Assembly: GCA_003694525.1 (NCBI GenBank)
Contig: RFLK01000016.1
Span: 1 to 9,700, forward strand
Direction: 5' to 3'
Length of the DNA stretch: 9,700 nt
DNA from: Candidatus Woesearchaeota archaeon
Lineage (GTDB): Archaea > Nanobdellota > Nanobdellia > Woesearchaeales > ARS49
Made by a program: the position numbers and the translations under genes. The notes beneath the pieces were generated by a model. The model was not told the origin of the DNA. It searched no databases and saw only the letters and a list, made by a program, of their open reading frames with translations. Below, in pieces: positions 1 through 5,678 of this stretch (position 1 is the first letter of the stretch; every line of letters begins with the position of its first letter).

Positions 1-48
1 ATTTATAAGATTTTAAGCCTGCAACGATTTTGCGTATTCAACCAAGAA

Positions 49-56
49 TTTAAAAG
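49..56 (+). promoter_or_regulatory. Probable TATA box of the pentose phosphate operon
   Basis: TTTAAAAG lies about 40 bases before the transaldolase ATG. Initiation some 25 bases downstream would leave a leader of roughly 15 bases that still contains the GAGGTGA site. A second A/T-rich candidate at 58-68 would start the transcript too late to keep that site. A TTTATAAG sequence at 2-9 is a weaker alternative. Confidence 0.5.
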
Positions 57-80
57 GTTTAAAATTTACTTCTCAGCAAA

Positions 81-87
81 GAGGTGA
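81..87 (+). promoter_or_regulatory. Strong ribosome binding site of the transaldolase gene
   Basis: GAGGTGA, five bases before ATG at 93, is complementary to the conserved 16S rRNA 3' end and decides the start. It contrasts with the site-free starts of most single genes in this window. Confidence 0.85.
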
Positions 88-92
88 CATAA

Positions 93-761
93 ATGGAAAT
101 CTTCCTGGATACTGGAAATATTGAGGAGATTCAAAAAGCTGCAGAAATTGGAATACTTGACGGAGTTACAACAAACCCAACTCTCGTAGCAAAAGAAGGA
201 ATCAGTTTTGAGGCTCTCATCAAAAAAATCGCAAGAATAGTAACAAAACACAACCCGCGCGCAATAGTGAACGCGGAAGTTATCAGCACAGACGCAAAAG
301 GAATGCTGAAAGAGGCGAGCAAGCTGTCAAAACTTCACAAAAATGTAGTCATAAAGATACCATTGATACCTGAAGGAATAAAAGCAGTTGCACACCTATC
401 AAAAAGAAAAATAAGAACAAACGTGACTTTATGCTTTAGCGCAAACCAGGCCCTGCTTGCAGCAAAGGCAGGCGCGACATACATAAGCCCCTTCGTCGGA
501 AGGCTGGACGATGTAGGAAGCAGAGGGCTTGAACTTGTAGAAGAGATACGCGCAATATACGACAATTACAACTACAAAACAAAACTTCTTGTTGCAAGCA
601 TCAGATCGCCCGATCACGTCCTGAAATCAGCACTAATTGGCGCAGATGTTTGCACAATGCCCTACAAGATATTTGAAAAAATGTTCAACCACCCTCTAAC
701 AGACAAAGGCCTTGAAAAATTCCTGGACGATTGGAAAGCATACCAGAAGAAAAAAAGATGA
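93..761 (+). CDS. tal: Transaldolase, FSA/TalC-size family
   Basis: This 222-residue protein should transfer a dihydroxyacetone unit between sugar phosphates in the non-oxidative pentose phosphate pathway, in the cytoplasm. It is a single TIM barrel of the short family (about 215-220 residues) that also holds fructose-6-phosphate aldolase (FSA). Visible motifs are TTNPT (26-30), the Schiff-base lysine K88 in VVIKIP, and SPFVGRLDD (132-140). At the two positions that separate FSA from transaldolase it has Glu62 (FSA has Gln59) and Phe134 (FSA has Tyr131), which favours true transaldolase activity. The ATG start is supported by a strong GAGGTGA site five bases upstream and by the conserved MEIFLDTGN beginning. 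It is the first gene of a five-gene operon; its stop overlaps the glucokinase start as ATGA. The family call is firm; the exact activity is inferred from two residues. Confidence 0.93.
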   Translation: MEIFLDTGNIEEIQKAAEIGILDGVTTNPTLVAKEGISFEALIKKIARIVTKHNPRAIVNAEVISTDAKGMLKEASKLSKLHKNVVIKIPLIPEGIKAVAHLSKRKIRTNVTLCFSANQALLAAKAGATYISPFVGRLDDVGSRGLELVEEIRAIYDNYNYKTKLLVASIRSPDHVLKSALIGADVCTMPYKIFEKMFNHPLTDKGLEKFLDDWKAYQKKKR

Positions 762-1672
762 ACACGCTTGCAGGAGACATAGGCGGAACAAACATTCGAC
801 TTGCAATAATCAACAACAAACTGAAAATCCTCGCAAAAGAAACCTACTCGAGCAAAAACTACAAGTCTCTTGAGAGCGCAGTCGCAAAATTCACTGAAAC
901 GCACCAAAAAAAGTTCAAAAACGCCTGCTTTGGAATCCCCTGCCCGGTAGAAAAGGGAGTGTGCAAAACAACAAACCTTCCCTGGAAGATAGACTCGAAA
1001 AAACTCTCCAAAAAACTAAACTGCAAAGTTCTGCTGATAAATGACTTTGAAGCAAACTGTTATGGAACGCTCGCATTAGACAAAAAAGACCTCCTGACAC
1101 TGAACAGAGGCGATCCTGAAAAGAGTGGGCCTGTTGGAATAATAGGCGCGGGAACAGGACTCGGACACGGATTTATAGTCGAGGAGGGAAAAAAACCCAT
1201 AGTCATCAGCTCAGAAGGAGGCCACTGCGACTTTGCAGCACAAACTCAAGACGAGAAAAAACTCCACTCCTGGCTGGCAAGAAAATACAAGCACGTGAGC
1301 TGGGAGAGAGTAGTGTCCGGGCCGGGAATAACAAACATATACGAGTGGATCTCAAAATCCAAAAAAACACCCGAAGAGATAACAGAAAAAGCGCTCAGAG
1401 GAGAGAGAAAAAGCAAGAAAGCCCTCGAGATTTTCTCAAGGGCATTCGGAGCGCAAGCAGGAAATGCTGCATTAATTCTCAATACAAAAAAGATATACCT
1501 CTCAGGAGGGCTTGCGCCAAAAGTATTCCCAAAATTCAAGAGCAAGTTCCTTGAAGGCTTCTCAAACAAAGGACGGCTCAGCCCAATAGTGAAAAAAACA
1601 GCCGTTCACGTAATTAAAAACCAGAATCTTGGACTTTTGGGAGCAAAAATAGCTGCGAGGCACATAAAATGA
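758..1672 (+). CDS. glk: Glucokinase, bacterial Glk type
   Basis: It phosphorylates glucose with ATP to glucose-6-phosphate, the substrate of the next gene product. The 304-residue protein follows E. coli Glk (PF02685) from end to end: phosphate loop DIGGTN (7-12), INDFEA (94-99) with N95 and the catalytic base D96, GAGTGLG (130-136), EGGH (153-156), HVSWERVVSGPG (179-190) with E183, LSGGLAP (248-254) and a C-terminal NLGLLGAK. The residues that bind glucose in E. coli (N99, D100, E157, H160, E187) all have counterparts. A TTG 27 bases upstream is in frame, but ATG at 758 is preferred because it forms an ATGA overlap with the transaldolase stop and gives the standard family N-terminus. No good ribosome binding site is visible, so translation is probably coupled. 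Many archaea use ADP-dependent or ROK sugar kinases instead, so this type suggests bacterial ancestry (inference). Confidence 0.93.
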   Translation: MNTLAGDIGGTNIRLAIINNKLKILAKETYSSKNYKSLESAVAKFTETHQKKFKNACFGIPCPVEKGVCKTTNLPWKIDSKKLSKKLNCKVLLINDFEANCYGTLALDKKDLLTLNRGDPEKSGPVGIIGAGTGLGHGFIVEEGKKPIVISSEGGHCDFAAQTQDEKKLHSWLARKYKHVSWERVVSGPGITNIYEWISKSKKTPEEITEKALRGERKSKKALEIFSRAFGAQAGNAALILNTKKIYLSGGLAPKVFPKFKSKFLEGFSNKGRLSPIVKKTAVHVIKNQNLGLLGAKIAARHIK

Positions 1673-3057
1673 AAACAGCCATAGTATTGTTCGGAGCAAC
1701 AGGCGATCTTGCTCAAAAGAAATTGTTGCCATCTCTTAAGCGCATATTTGACTCCGGAGAGCTTGAAAACACGGAGATAATATGCACTGCAAGGAGCAAA
1801 TACACAAACACGCAATTCAGGAATATTGCAAAAAAAGGAATCAAAACCGGCAAGAAGACTGTTGCGCAATTCCTGAAAAAAATAACATACATACCTGCAA
1901 ACCTGCTTGAAGATAAACTGTACGAACAATTGAAAGAACTTGACTGCGAGAACATGCTGTTCTACCTCTCAGTTCCGCCCCGTTTTTTTGGAGAGATCGC
2001 TTCTCGAATTGGCAAAGCAGGACTCTCAAATCAAACAAAGGGCTTTAGAAGAATAATTCTTGAAAAACCATTCGGAGAGGACCTGAAGAGCGCAAGAAAA
2101 CTCAACAAGCAACTCCTGAAATACTTCAAAGAAGAGCAAATATACAGAATCGACCACTATCTTGGAAAAGAACTGATACAGGACATAATGGTCCTAAGAT
2201 TCTCAAACACATTATTTGAAAGAGTGTGGAGCAACCTTCACATAGACCACGTTCAAATAACAATGGCAGAGTCCGGAGGGATTGGAGAGCGAGCAGGCTA
2301 TTACGACAAAGCAGGCGCGCTAAAAGATGTTGTGCAAAATCATCTTCTTCAAGTGCTTTGCCTTGTAGCTCTTGAACCCCCAACAACTCTTAACGCAGAA
2401 GATGTGCGAGATGAAAAAGTCAAAGTCTTAAGAGCGCTTGACAAGTACGCTGAAAAGGAAGTCAAAAGCAATGTTGTAAGAGGACAATACACAGGATACC
2501 ATAAAGAGAGGGGAATTGCAAAAAACTCTGAGACTGAAACGTATGTTGCGCTTAAAACGCACGTTCACAACTTGAGATGGGGAGGCGTTCCATTCTACAT
2601 ACGCACGGGAAAAAAGCTGAAAAAAGACTGCGTTAGAGTCCACCTCGTATTCAAAGACCTTCCCTGCGTTCTGTTCTGCAGGCTCGGAGAAACTCTTGGC
2701 AAAAACAGAATAACAATAGACATACAACCCAACGAGGGAATATCAATACAATTCAACATAAAAACTCCCGGCCACACACTCGGACTCAAGCCAGAGCTTC
2801 TGGAATTCTGCCACTCCTGCAAGTTCGGAGCGACAAGCCCCCTTGCCTACGACCACCTCATATCAGACGCGCTGGCAGGCGATCCCACCCTTTTCACTCG
2901 ATGGGATGAAGTTGAACATGCCTGGCAGTTCATAGACCAGATAACAAAAGCCTGGAAAAAAAGCAGGAAAAAACCAGAAAAGTACTCAAGCTCAAGCATG
3001 GGGCCTAAATGCGCTGACGAGCTCATAAGAAAAGACGGAAGAGAATGGATAGATTAG
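1669..3057 (+). CDS. zwf: Glucose-6-phosphate 1-dehydrogenase
   Basis: It oxidises glucose-6-phosphate to 6-phosphogluconolactone and makes NADPH, the entry step of the oxidative pentose phosphate pathway. The 462-residue protein is a little shorter than the usual 480-510. It has the Rossmann motif GATGDLAQKK (9-18), R42 in CTAR at the position that holds the NADP 2'-phosphate in the Leuconostoc enzyme, EKPFG (132-136), the signature RIDHYLGKE (160-168) with D162, H163 and K167, and the catalytic base H225 in QNHLLQ. These keep the same spacing as D177, H178, K182 and H240 of Leuconostoc, a constant offset of 15. RTGKKL follows in the C-terminal half. The start overlaps the glucokinase stop as ATGA and has GCGAGG eight bases upstream. 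This is the classical bacterial/eukaryotic family, not the unrelated haloarchaeal NAD-dependent enzyme. No active-site residue is missing. Confidence 0.97.
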   Translation: MKTAIVLFGATGDLAQKKLLPSLKRIFDSGELENTEIICTARSKYTNTQFRNIAKKGIKTGKKTVAQFLKKITYIPANLLEDKLYEQLKELDCENMLFYLSVPPRFFGEIASRIGKAGLSNQTKGFRRIILEKPFGEDLKSARKLNKQLLKYFKEEQIYRIDHYLGKELIQDIMVLRFSNTLFERVWSNLHIDHVQITMAESGGIGERAGYYDKAGALKDVVQNHLLQVLCLVALEPPTTLNAEDVRDEKVKVLRALDKYAEKEVKSNVVRGQYTGYHKERGIAKNSETETYVALKTHVHNLRWGGVPFYIRTGKKLKKDCVRVHLVFKDLPCVLFCRLGETLGKNRITIDIQPNEGISIQFNIKTPGHTLGLKPELLEFCHSCKFGATSPLAYDHLISDALAGDPTLFTRWDEVEHAWQFIDQITKAWKKSRKKPEKYSSSSMGPKCADELIRKDGREWID

Positions 3058-3062
3058 AAAAA

Positions 3063-3068
3063 GAGGTG
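3063..3068 (+). promoter_or_regulatory. Ribosome binding site of gnd
   Basis: GAGGTG, eight bases before ATG at 3077, in the only real gap inside the operon (19 bases). It suggests gnd is translated independently of zwf, unlike the three ATGA-coupled genes. Confidence 0.8.
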
Positions 3069-3076
3069 TTAAAAAA

Positions 3077-3979
3077 ATGCACATTGGAATCATAGGACTT
3101 GGACGAATGGGATACCATATGGCTGAGAGGCTTCTCAAAGCAAAACACAAAGTTACAGGGTACAACAGATCGGATGAGCCCACAAGAAAACTCGCTCGAA
3201 AACAAGGAGCAATAGGGGCTTACTCGATAGAAGAGCTTGTGAGCTCACTGCCAAAGCCAAGAATAATCTGGATAATGGTACCTCACAAGGCAGTAGATCA
3301 GGTGCTCTCCCAACTCTCAGACCACTTGCAAACGGGAGATATCATAATAGACGGGGGCAATTCAAACTACAAAGAAACCTTGAGAAGAGGAGACTTGCTT
3401 GAAAAAAGAGGAGTGCATTACATCGACTGCGGAGTCTCAGGCGGGCTTGTGGGCGCGCTTGAAGGATACTGCCTGATGTACGGAGGGAATGCTGGCGCGT
3501 GCAAAAAGCTTCAGCCAATATTCAAAGCCCTTGCAAAAAAAGGAGGGCACGGACGAGTTGGAGAGCGAGGCGCAGGACACTACGTCAAAATGATCCATAA
3601 CGGAATTGAATACGGGATGATGGCAGCAATTGCAGAAGGCCTTGAGATAATCGCAAGCGGGAAATACAAGGACACTAACATCAAGGCATTGTGCGATATA
3701 TGGAATCACGGGAGCATAATAGAGAGCTTTCTCCTCAGAATGATGCGAGACGGCCTTAATGCTCATCCTCAACTAAAAGACATAAAGCCCTACATTGCAG
3801 AGAGCGGAGAGGGCAGATGGACCGTCCAGGAAGCGATGAGGTGCAATGTGCCTTCATACGTTCTCTCAGCAGCATTGTTCGGACGCTGGAGATCGCAACA
3901 AAAGAACAGCTACTCTGCAAGAGCGCAGGCAGTTATGCGAGAACAGTTCGGAGGGCACGCGATAAAAAAGAAAAAATGA
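3077..3979 (+). CDS. gnd: 6-Phosphogluconate dehydrogenase (decarboxylating), short form
   Basis: It converts 6-phosphogluconate to ribulose-5-phosphate, CO2 and reduced cofactor. At 300 residues it is the short form; the common enzyme has about 470. Motifs are GLGRMG (7-12), IDGGNSNY (91-98), CGVSGG (118-123) and KMIHNGIEYG (171-180), which holds the family's catalytic lysine and glutamate (K171, E178; K183 and E190 in the sheep enzyme) with H174 and N175. ESGEGRW and VPSYVLSAALFGRW follow near the C-terminus. After the second beta strand it reads YNRS (29-32), the NADP-type pattern, whereas many short forms have an acidic residue here and use NAD. The ATG is preceded by GAGGTG with eight bases between, 19 bases after zwf. 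Its stop overlaps the next start as ATGA. The related hydroxyisobutyrate dehydrogenases are excluded by the KxxHNxxEY motif. Confidence 0.95.
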   Translation: MHIGIIGLGRMGYHMAERLLKAKHKVTGYNRSDEPTRKLARKQGAIGAYSIEELVSSLPKPRIIWIMVPHKAVDQVLSQLSDHLQTGDIIIDGGNSNYKETLRRGDLLEKRGVHYIDCGVSGGLVGALEGYCLMYGGNAGACKKLQPIFKALAKKGGHGRVGERGAGHYVKMIHNGIEYGMMAAIAEGLEIIASGKYKDTNIKALCDIWNHGSIIESFLLRMMRDGLNAHPQLKDIKPYIAESGEGRWTVQEAMRCNVPSYVLSAALFGRWRSQQKNSYSARAQAVMREQFGGHAIKKKK

Positions 3980-4596
3980 AACTCATAGACATAAGCTGGA
4001 CAATAAGCACAAAGATGACGACCTACAAGAACAAACAGTCAAAAAAACCAGGCATAAAACAGACAAGAAGCCTTGAGAGGGGCGCCGTCGAACACCGAGT
4101 AAGGCTGGACAGCCATTGCGGAACCCACGTCGATGCGCCGGCTCATATGCTCAGAGGAAAGACAATAGACCAGATCTCCCTTGAAAAGCTGTGCGGCCCG
4201 TGCAAAGTATTTGAGATAAAAACAGAGGGGAAAATAGACAAAAGTCAAGTGGAAAGATTAGACATAAAAAAAGGGGACATAGTACTATTCAAAACACCTA
4301 ACTCACAGTCCTCTGAAACTGCAAAATTCAAGCCAGAATTCACATACTTGGGAGAGGATGCCGCAAATTACCTCTCAAAGAAAAAAGTAAAATCGGTAGG
4401 CATAGACTACCTTGGAATAGAAAGATCCCAAAAAGGACACCCTACTCACAAAACGCTTCTAAAGTCAGGAATCCCCATAATAGAAGGATTGCGATTGAGA
4501 GGCGCAAAGCCAGGCAAGTACAAACTTTTCTGCCTCCCCTTAAAAATAAAAGCAGGAGATGCTGCCCCTGCAAGAGCCATCCTAATAAGAGAATGA
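3976..4596 (+). CDS. Cyclase-family metal-dependent hydrolase
   Basis: This 206-residue protein belongs to the cyclase family (PF04199), which includes kynurenine formamidase (KynB) and isatin hydrolase, enzymes that hydrolyse amide or ring bonds with a bound divalent metal. The metal motif HxGTHxDxPxH is complete at H47-H57 (H47, H51, D53, H57). Further family blocks are GDIVLFKT, SVGIDYLGIE and GIPIIEGLRLRG, then LPLKIKAGDAAPARAIL at the end. The frame is open further upstream, but ATG at 3976 forms an ATGA overlap with the gnd stop and gives the normal start MKLIDISWTI. No close ribosome binding site is seen, so it is probably coupled to gnd. No tryptophan degradation genes are nearby, so formylkynurenine is an unlikely substrate. 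Its position after zwf and gnd, with no 6-phosphogluconolactonase in the operon, raises the possibility of a lactonase; that is speculative. Confidence 0.9.
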   Translation: MKLIDISWTISTKMTTYKNKQSKKPGIKQTRSLERGAVEHRVRLDSHCGTHVDAPAHMLRGKTIDQISLEKLCGPCKVFEIKTEGKIDKSQVERLDIKKGDIVLFKTPNSQSSETAKFKPEFTYLGEDAANYLSKKKVKSVGIDYLGIERSQKGHPTHKTLLKSGIPIIEGLRLRGAKPGKYKLFCLPLKIKAGDAAPARAILIRE

Positions 4597-4627
4597 ACAT
4601 TCTAACCGTACAATACAGACGTCATAA

Positions 4628-4634
4628 CTATAAG
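4628..4634 (+). promoter_or_regulatory. Probable TATA box of the lysine-rich protein gene
   Basis: CTATAAG is centred about 26 bases before ATG at 4657, so the transcript would start at or near the start codon. It separates this gene from the preceding operon. Confidence 0.45.
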
Positions 4635-4656
4635 CCCTTCTACCTCCAATAAAGCC

Positions 4657-4923
4657 ATGGCAAAGAAAAAAGCCAAAAAATCAAAAAGGATTGCAAAGAA
4701 GACAAAGAAAGCCACAAAAGGCAGGGCTGCAAAAAAAGCCAAAAAGCGCCCGGCACGTGCTGCAAAGCGCCCAAAGGCCAAAGCTAAGAGATCAAGCGCG
4801 CTTAAGCCTGCAAGGATACCTCTTCCTAAAGCGCAAAAGAAAAGCAGCCAAACGTGGCTTGTAGTATTGGCCTTTGCAATAGTCCTGCTCGCATTAGCAG
4901 TTGTTGCAATAATTATGCGCTAA
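4657..4923 (+). CDS. Small lysine-rich protein with C-terminal membrane helix
   Basis: The function is not recognised. The 88-residue protein has two parts: residues 1-62 form a low-complexity chain of Lys, Ala, Arg and Pro (KKAKK-like repeats, similar in composition to histone H1 tails), and residues 67-87 form one strongly hydrophobic helix followed by a final Arg. There is no aspartate or glutamate in the whole protein. By the positive-inside rule the basic part faces the cytoplasm and the helix is a C-terminal anchor, which would place a nucleic-acid-binding tail at the membrane (inference). The ATG lacks a ribosome binding site but has a CTATAAG box about 26 bases upstream, as expected for a leaderless transcript. 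Its last 11 bases overlap the convergent gene on the other strand. Low complexity makes family assignment unsafe, but the promoter and the clear helix support a real gene. Confidence 0.65.
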   Translation: MAKKKAKKSKRIAKKTKKATKGRAAKKAKKRPARAAKRPKAKAKRSSALKPARIPLPKAQKKSSQTWLVVLAFAIVLLALAVVAIIMR

Positions 4924-5557
4924 CATAGCCTTTTGCGAGCAGATGGCCGAGCATTGTCAGCCTTATAGCAATGCGTCCGCTGTTCTCGGATGTCTCAACA
5001 AGGCCAAGCTCTATCAAGCCCTCGCTCTTGAGATTGCCGTTTACGTGATAGCTTATAAGAGGAAGGCTCATTCCCGTCTTCTTTGCAAGAGACTCGAGGC
5101 TATCGCAGCAAGTCTTGTCCTTTTCAAGAGCAAGAATAATCTTCATCTTCTTATCAGACAATATTTTGTAATATGAGAACTTCAATATGGGCAGGAGCAT
5201 GGACTCTCCTCTCTCAACAGACATCGCTTTAATGCCATTCACAAAAGCAGCGCAAGTAGCCGCGCAAGTTGTTGTGCGATCTCCTGTTGCGGCATTCACC
5301 AAAAGATCATCAGAAGGGTTTGCCTTGCGTATCTGAGCTATCTTGCCGAACATCTCCTCCCACACATTGCCAGTTATATCCACAATGTTCACTGGAATTT
5401 CAAACTGTTCAAGCTGTTTTGCAGCGCGCTCAGCATCTCTTTTAAGATTTGCAGGAGTTAGCAATATGACCTTCTTTGTAGCAAAATCTCTTATACCAAC
5501 AAACAAAGCCTGAAGATTATCACCAACAGGCGCAATAACAGTATATTTCTTTCTCAT
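4913..5557 (-). CDS. CARF-type sensor with C-terminal winged helix-turn-helix (Csa3-like)
   Basis: Probably a transcription regulator that binds a nucleotide ligand, possibly a cyclic oligoadenylate, through a Rossmann-like CARF domain. Of 214 residues, 1-130 alternate beta strands and helices: KYTVIAPVGDN at the start, KKVILLTP (28-35), then the ligand-loop motif NAATGDRTTT (88-97), the usual CARF place for a GGT(K/R)-like turn. Residues 135-210 look like a winged helix: KIILALEKDKTCCDSLESLA, then SLPLISYHVNGNLKSEGLI as recognition helix and wing. Cysteines occur in pairs (C98/C102 and C150/C151). The ATG has an AGGAG site three bases upstream and a TATA-like box about 28 bases away. Csa3-type proteins normally accompany CRISPR-cas loci, but none is seen here. 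The CARF call rests on fold pattern and one motif, so a related Rossmann plus helix-turn-helix family is possible. Confidence 0.75.
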   Translation of the reverse strand: MRKKYTVIAPVGDNLQALFVGIRDFATKKVILLTPANLKRDAERAAKQLEQFEIPVNIVDITGNVWEEMFGKIAQIRKANPSDDLLVNAATGDRTTTCAATCAAFVNGIKAMSVERGESMLLPILKFSYYKILSDKKMKIILALEKDKTCCDSLESLAKKTGMSLPLISYHVNGNLKSEGLIELGLVETSENSGRIAIRLTMLGHLLAKGYVSA

Positions 5558-5580
5558 AGACTCCTGAATAAAAGTTTAAT

Positions 5581-5590
5581 TTTTAAATAT
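5581..5590 (-). promoter_or_regulatory. Probable TATA box of the CARF regulator gene
   Basis: On the minus strand ATATTTAAAA lies about 28 bases before the ATG at 5557. Here an AGGAG site is also present (5561-5565 on the complement), so a very short leader is possible. Confidence 0.45.
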
Positions 5591-5643
5591 TTTGTTTAAG
5601 TGGTATTGTTCTTATCCACAATCAATATGCCTGCAATTCAAGA

Positions 5644-5651
5644 TTAAATTA
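5644..5651 (+). promoter_or_regulatory. Possible TATA box of the DUF3179 gene
   Basis: TTAAATTA is about 31 bases before ATG at 5679 in the divergent spacer 5558-5678. The whole spacer is A/T-rich, so the choice is weak. Confidence 0.35.
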
Positions 5652-5678
5652 TTAACTAAAAATCAGAATAAGAAATTT

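Noticed and set aside
66..251. Antisense reading frame across the transaldolase start, and similar frames opposite other genes
   Set aside because: They lack ribosome binding sites and any family resemblance and lie opposite well-supported genes; their length follows from the base composition of the true frame.
731..757. Upstream TTG start for the glucokinase, adding nine residues
   Set aside because: The family N-terminus begins at the ATG at 758, which also makes an ATGA overlap typical of this operon.
3817..3975. Upstream extension of the cyclase-family gene by 53 residues
   Set aside because: It lies wholly inside gnd in another frame and does not match the family; the ATG at 3976 gives the normal N-terminus.
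4591..4602. Inverted repeat GAATGAACATTC at the end of the operon as a terminator
   Set aside because: Five-base arms with a two-base centre, part of it coding, and no T-run follows.
4657..4850. Repeated A-rich and GCGCCC segments as a DNA repeat or CRISPR
   Set aside because: They are the coding result of lysine, alanine and arginine runs, with no regular unit or spacers.
5592..5678. Upstream TTG start for the DUF3179 gene
   Set aside because: It would put 29 residues before a clear signal anchor and would begin at the edge of the divergent promoter region.
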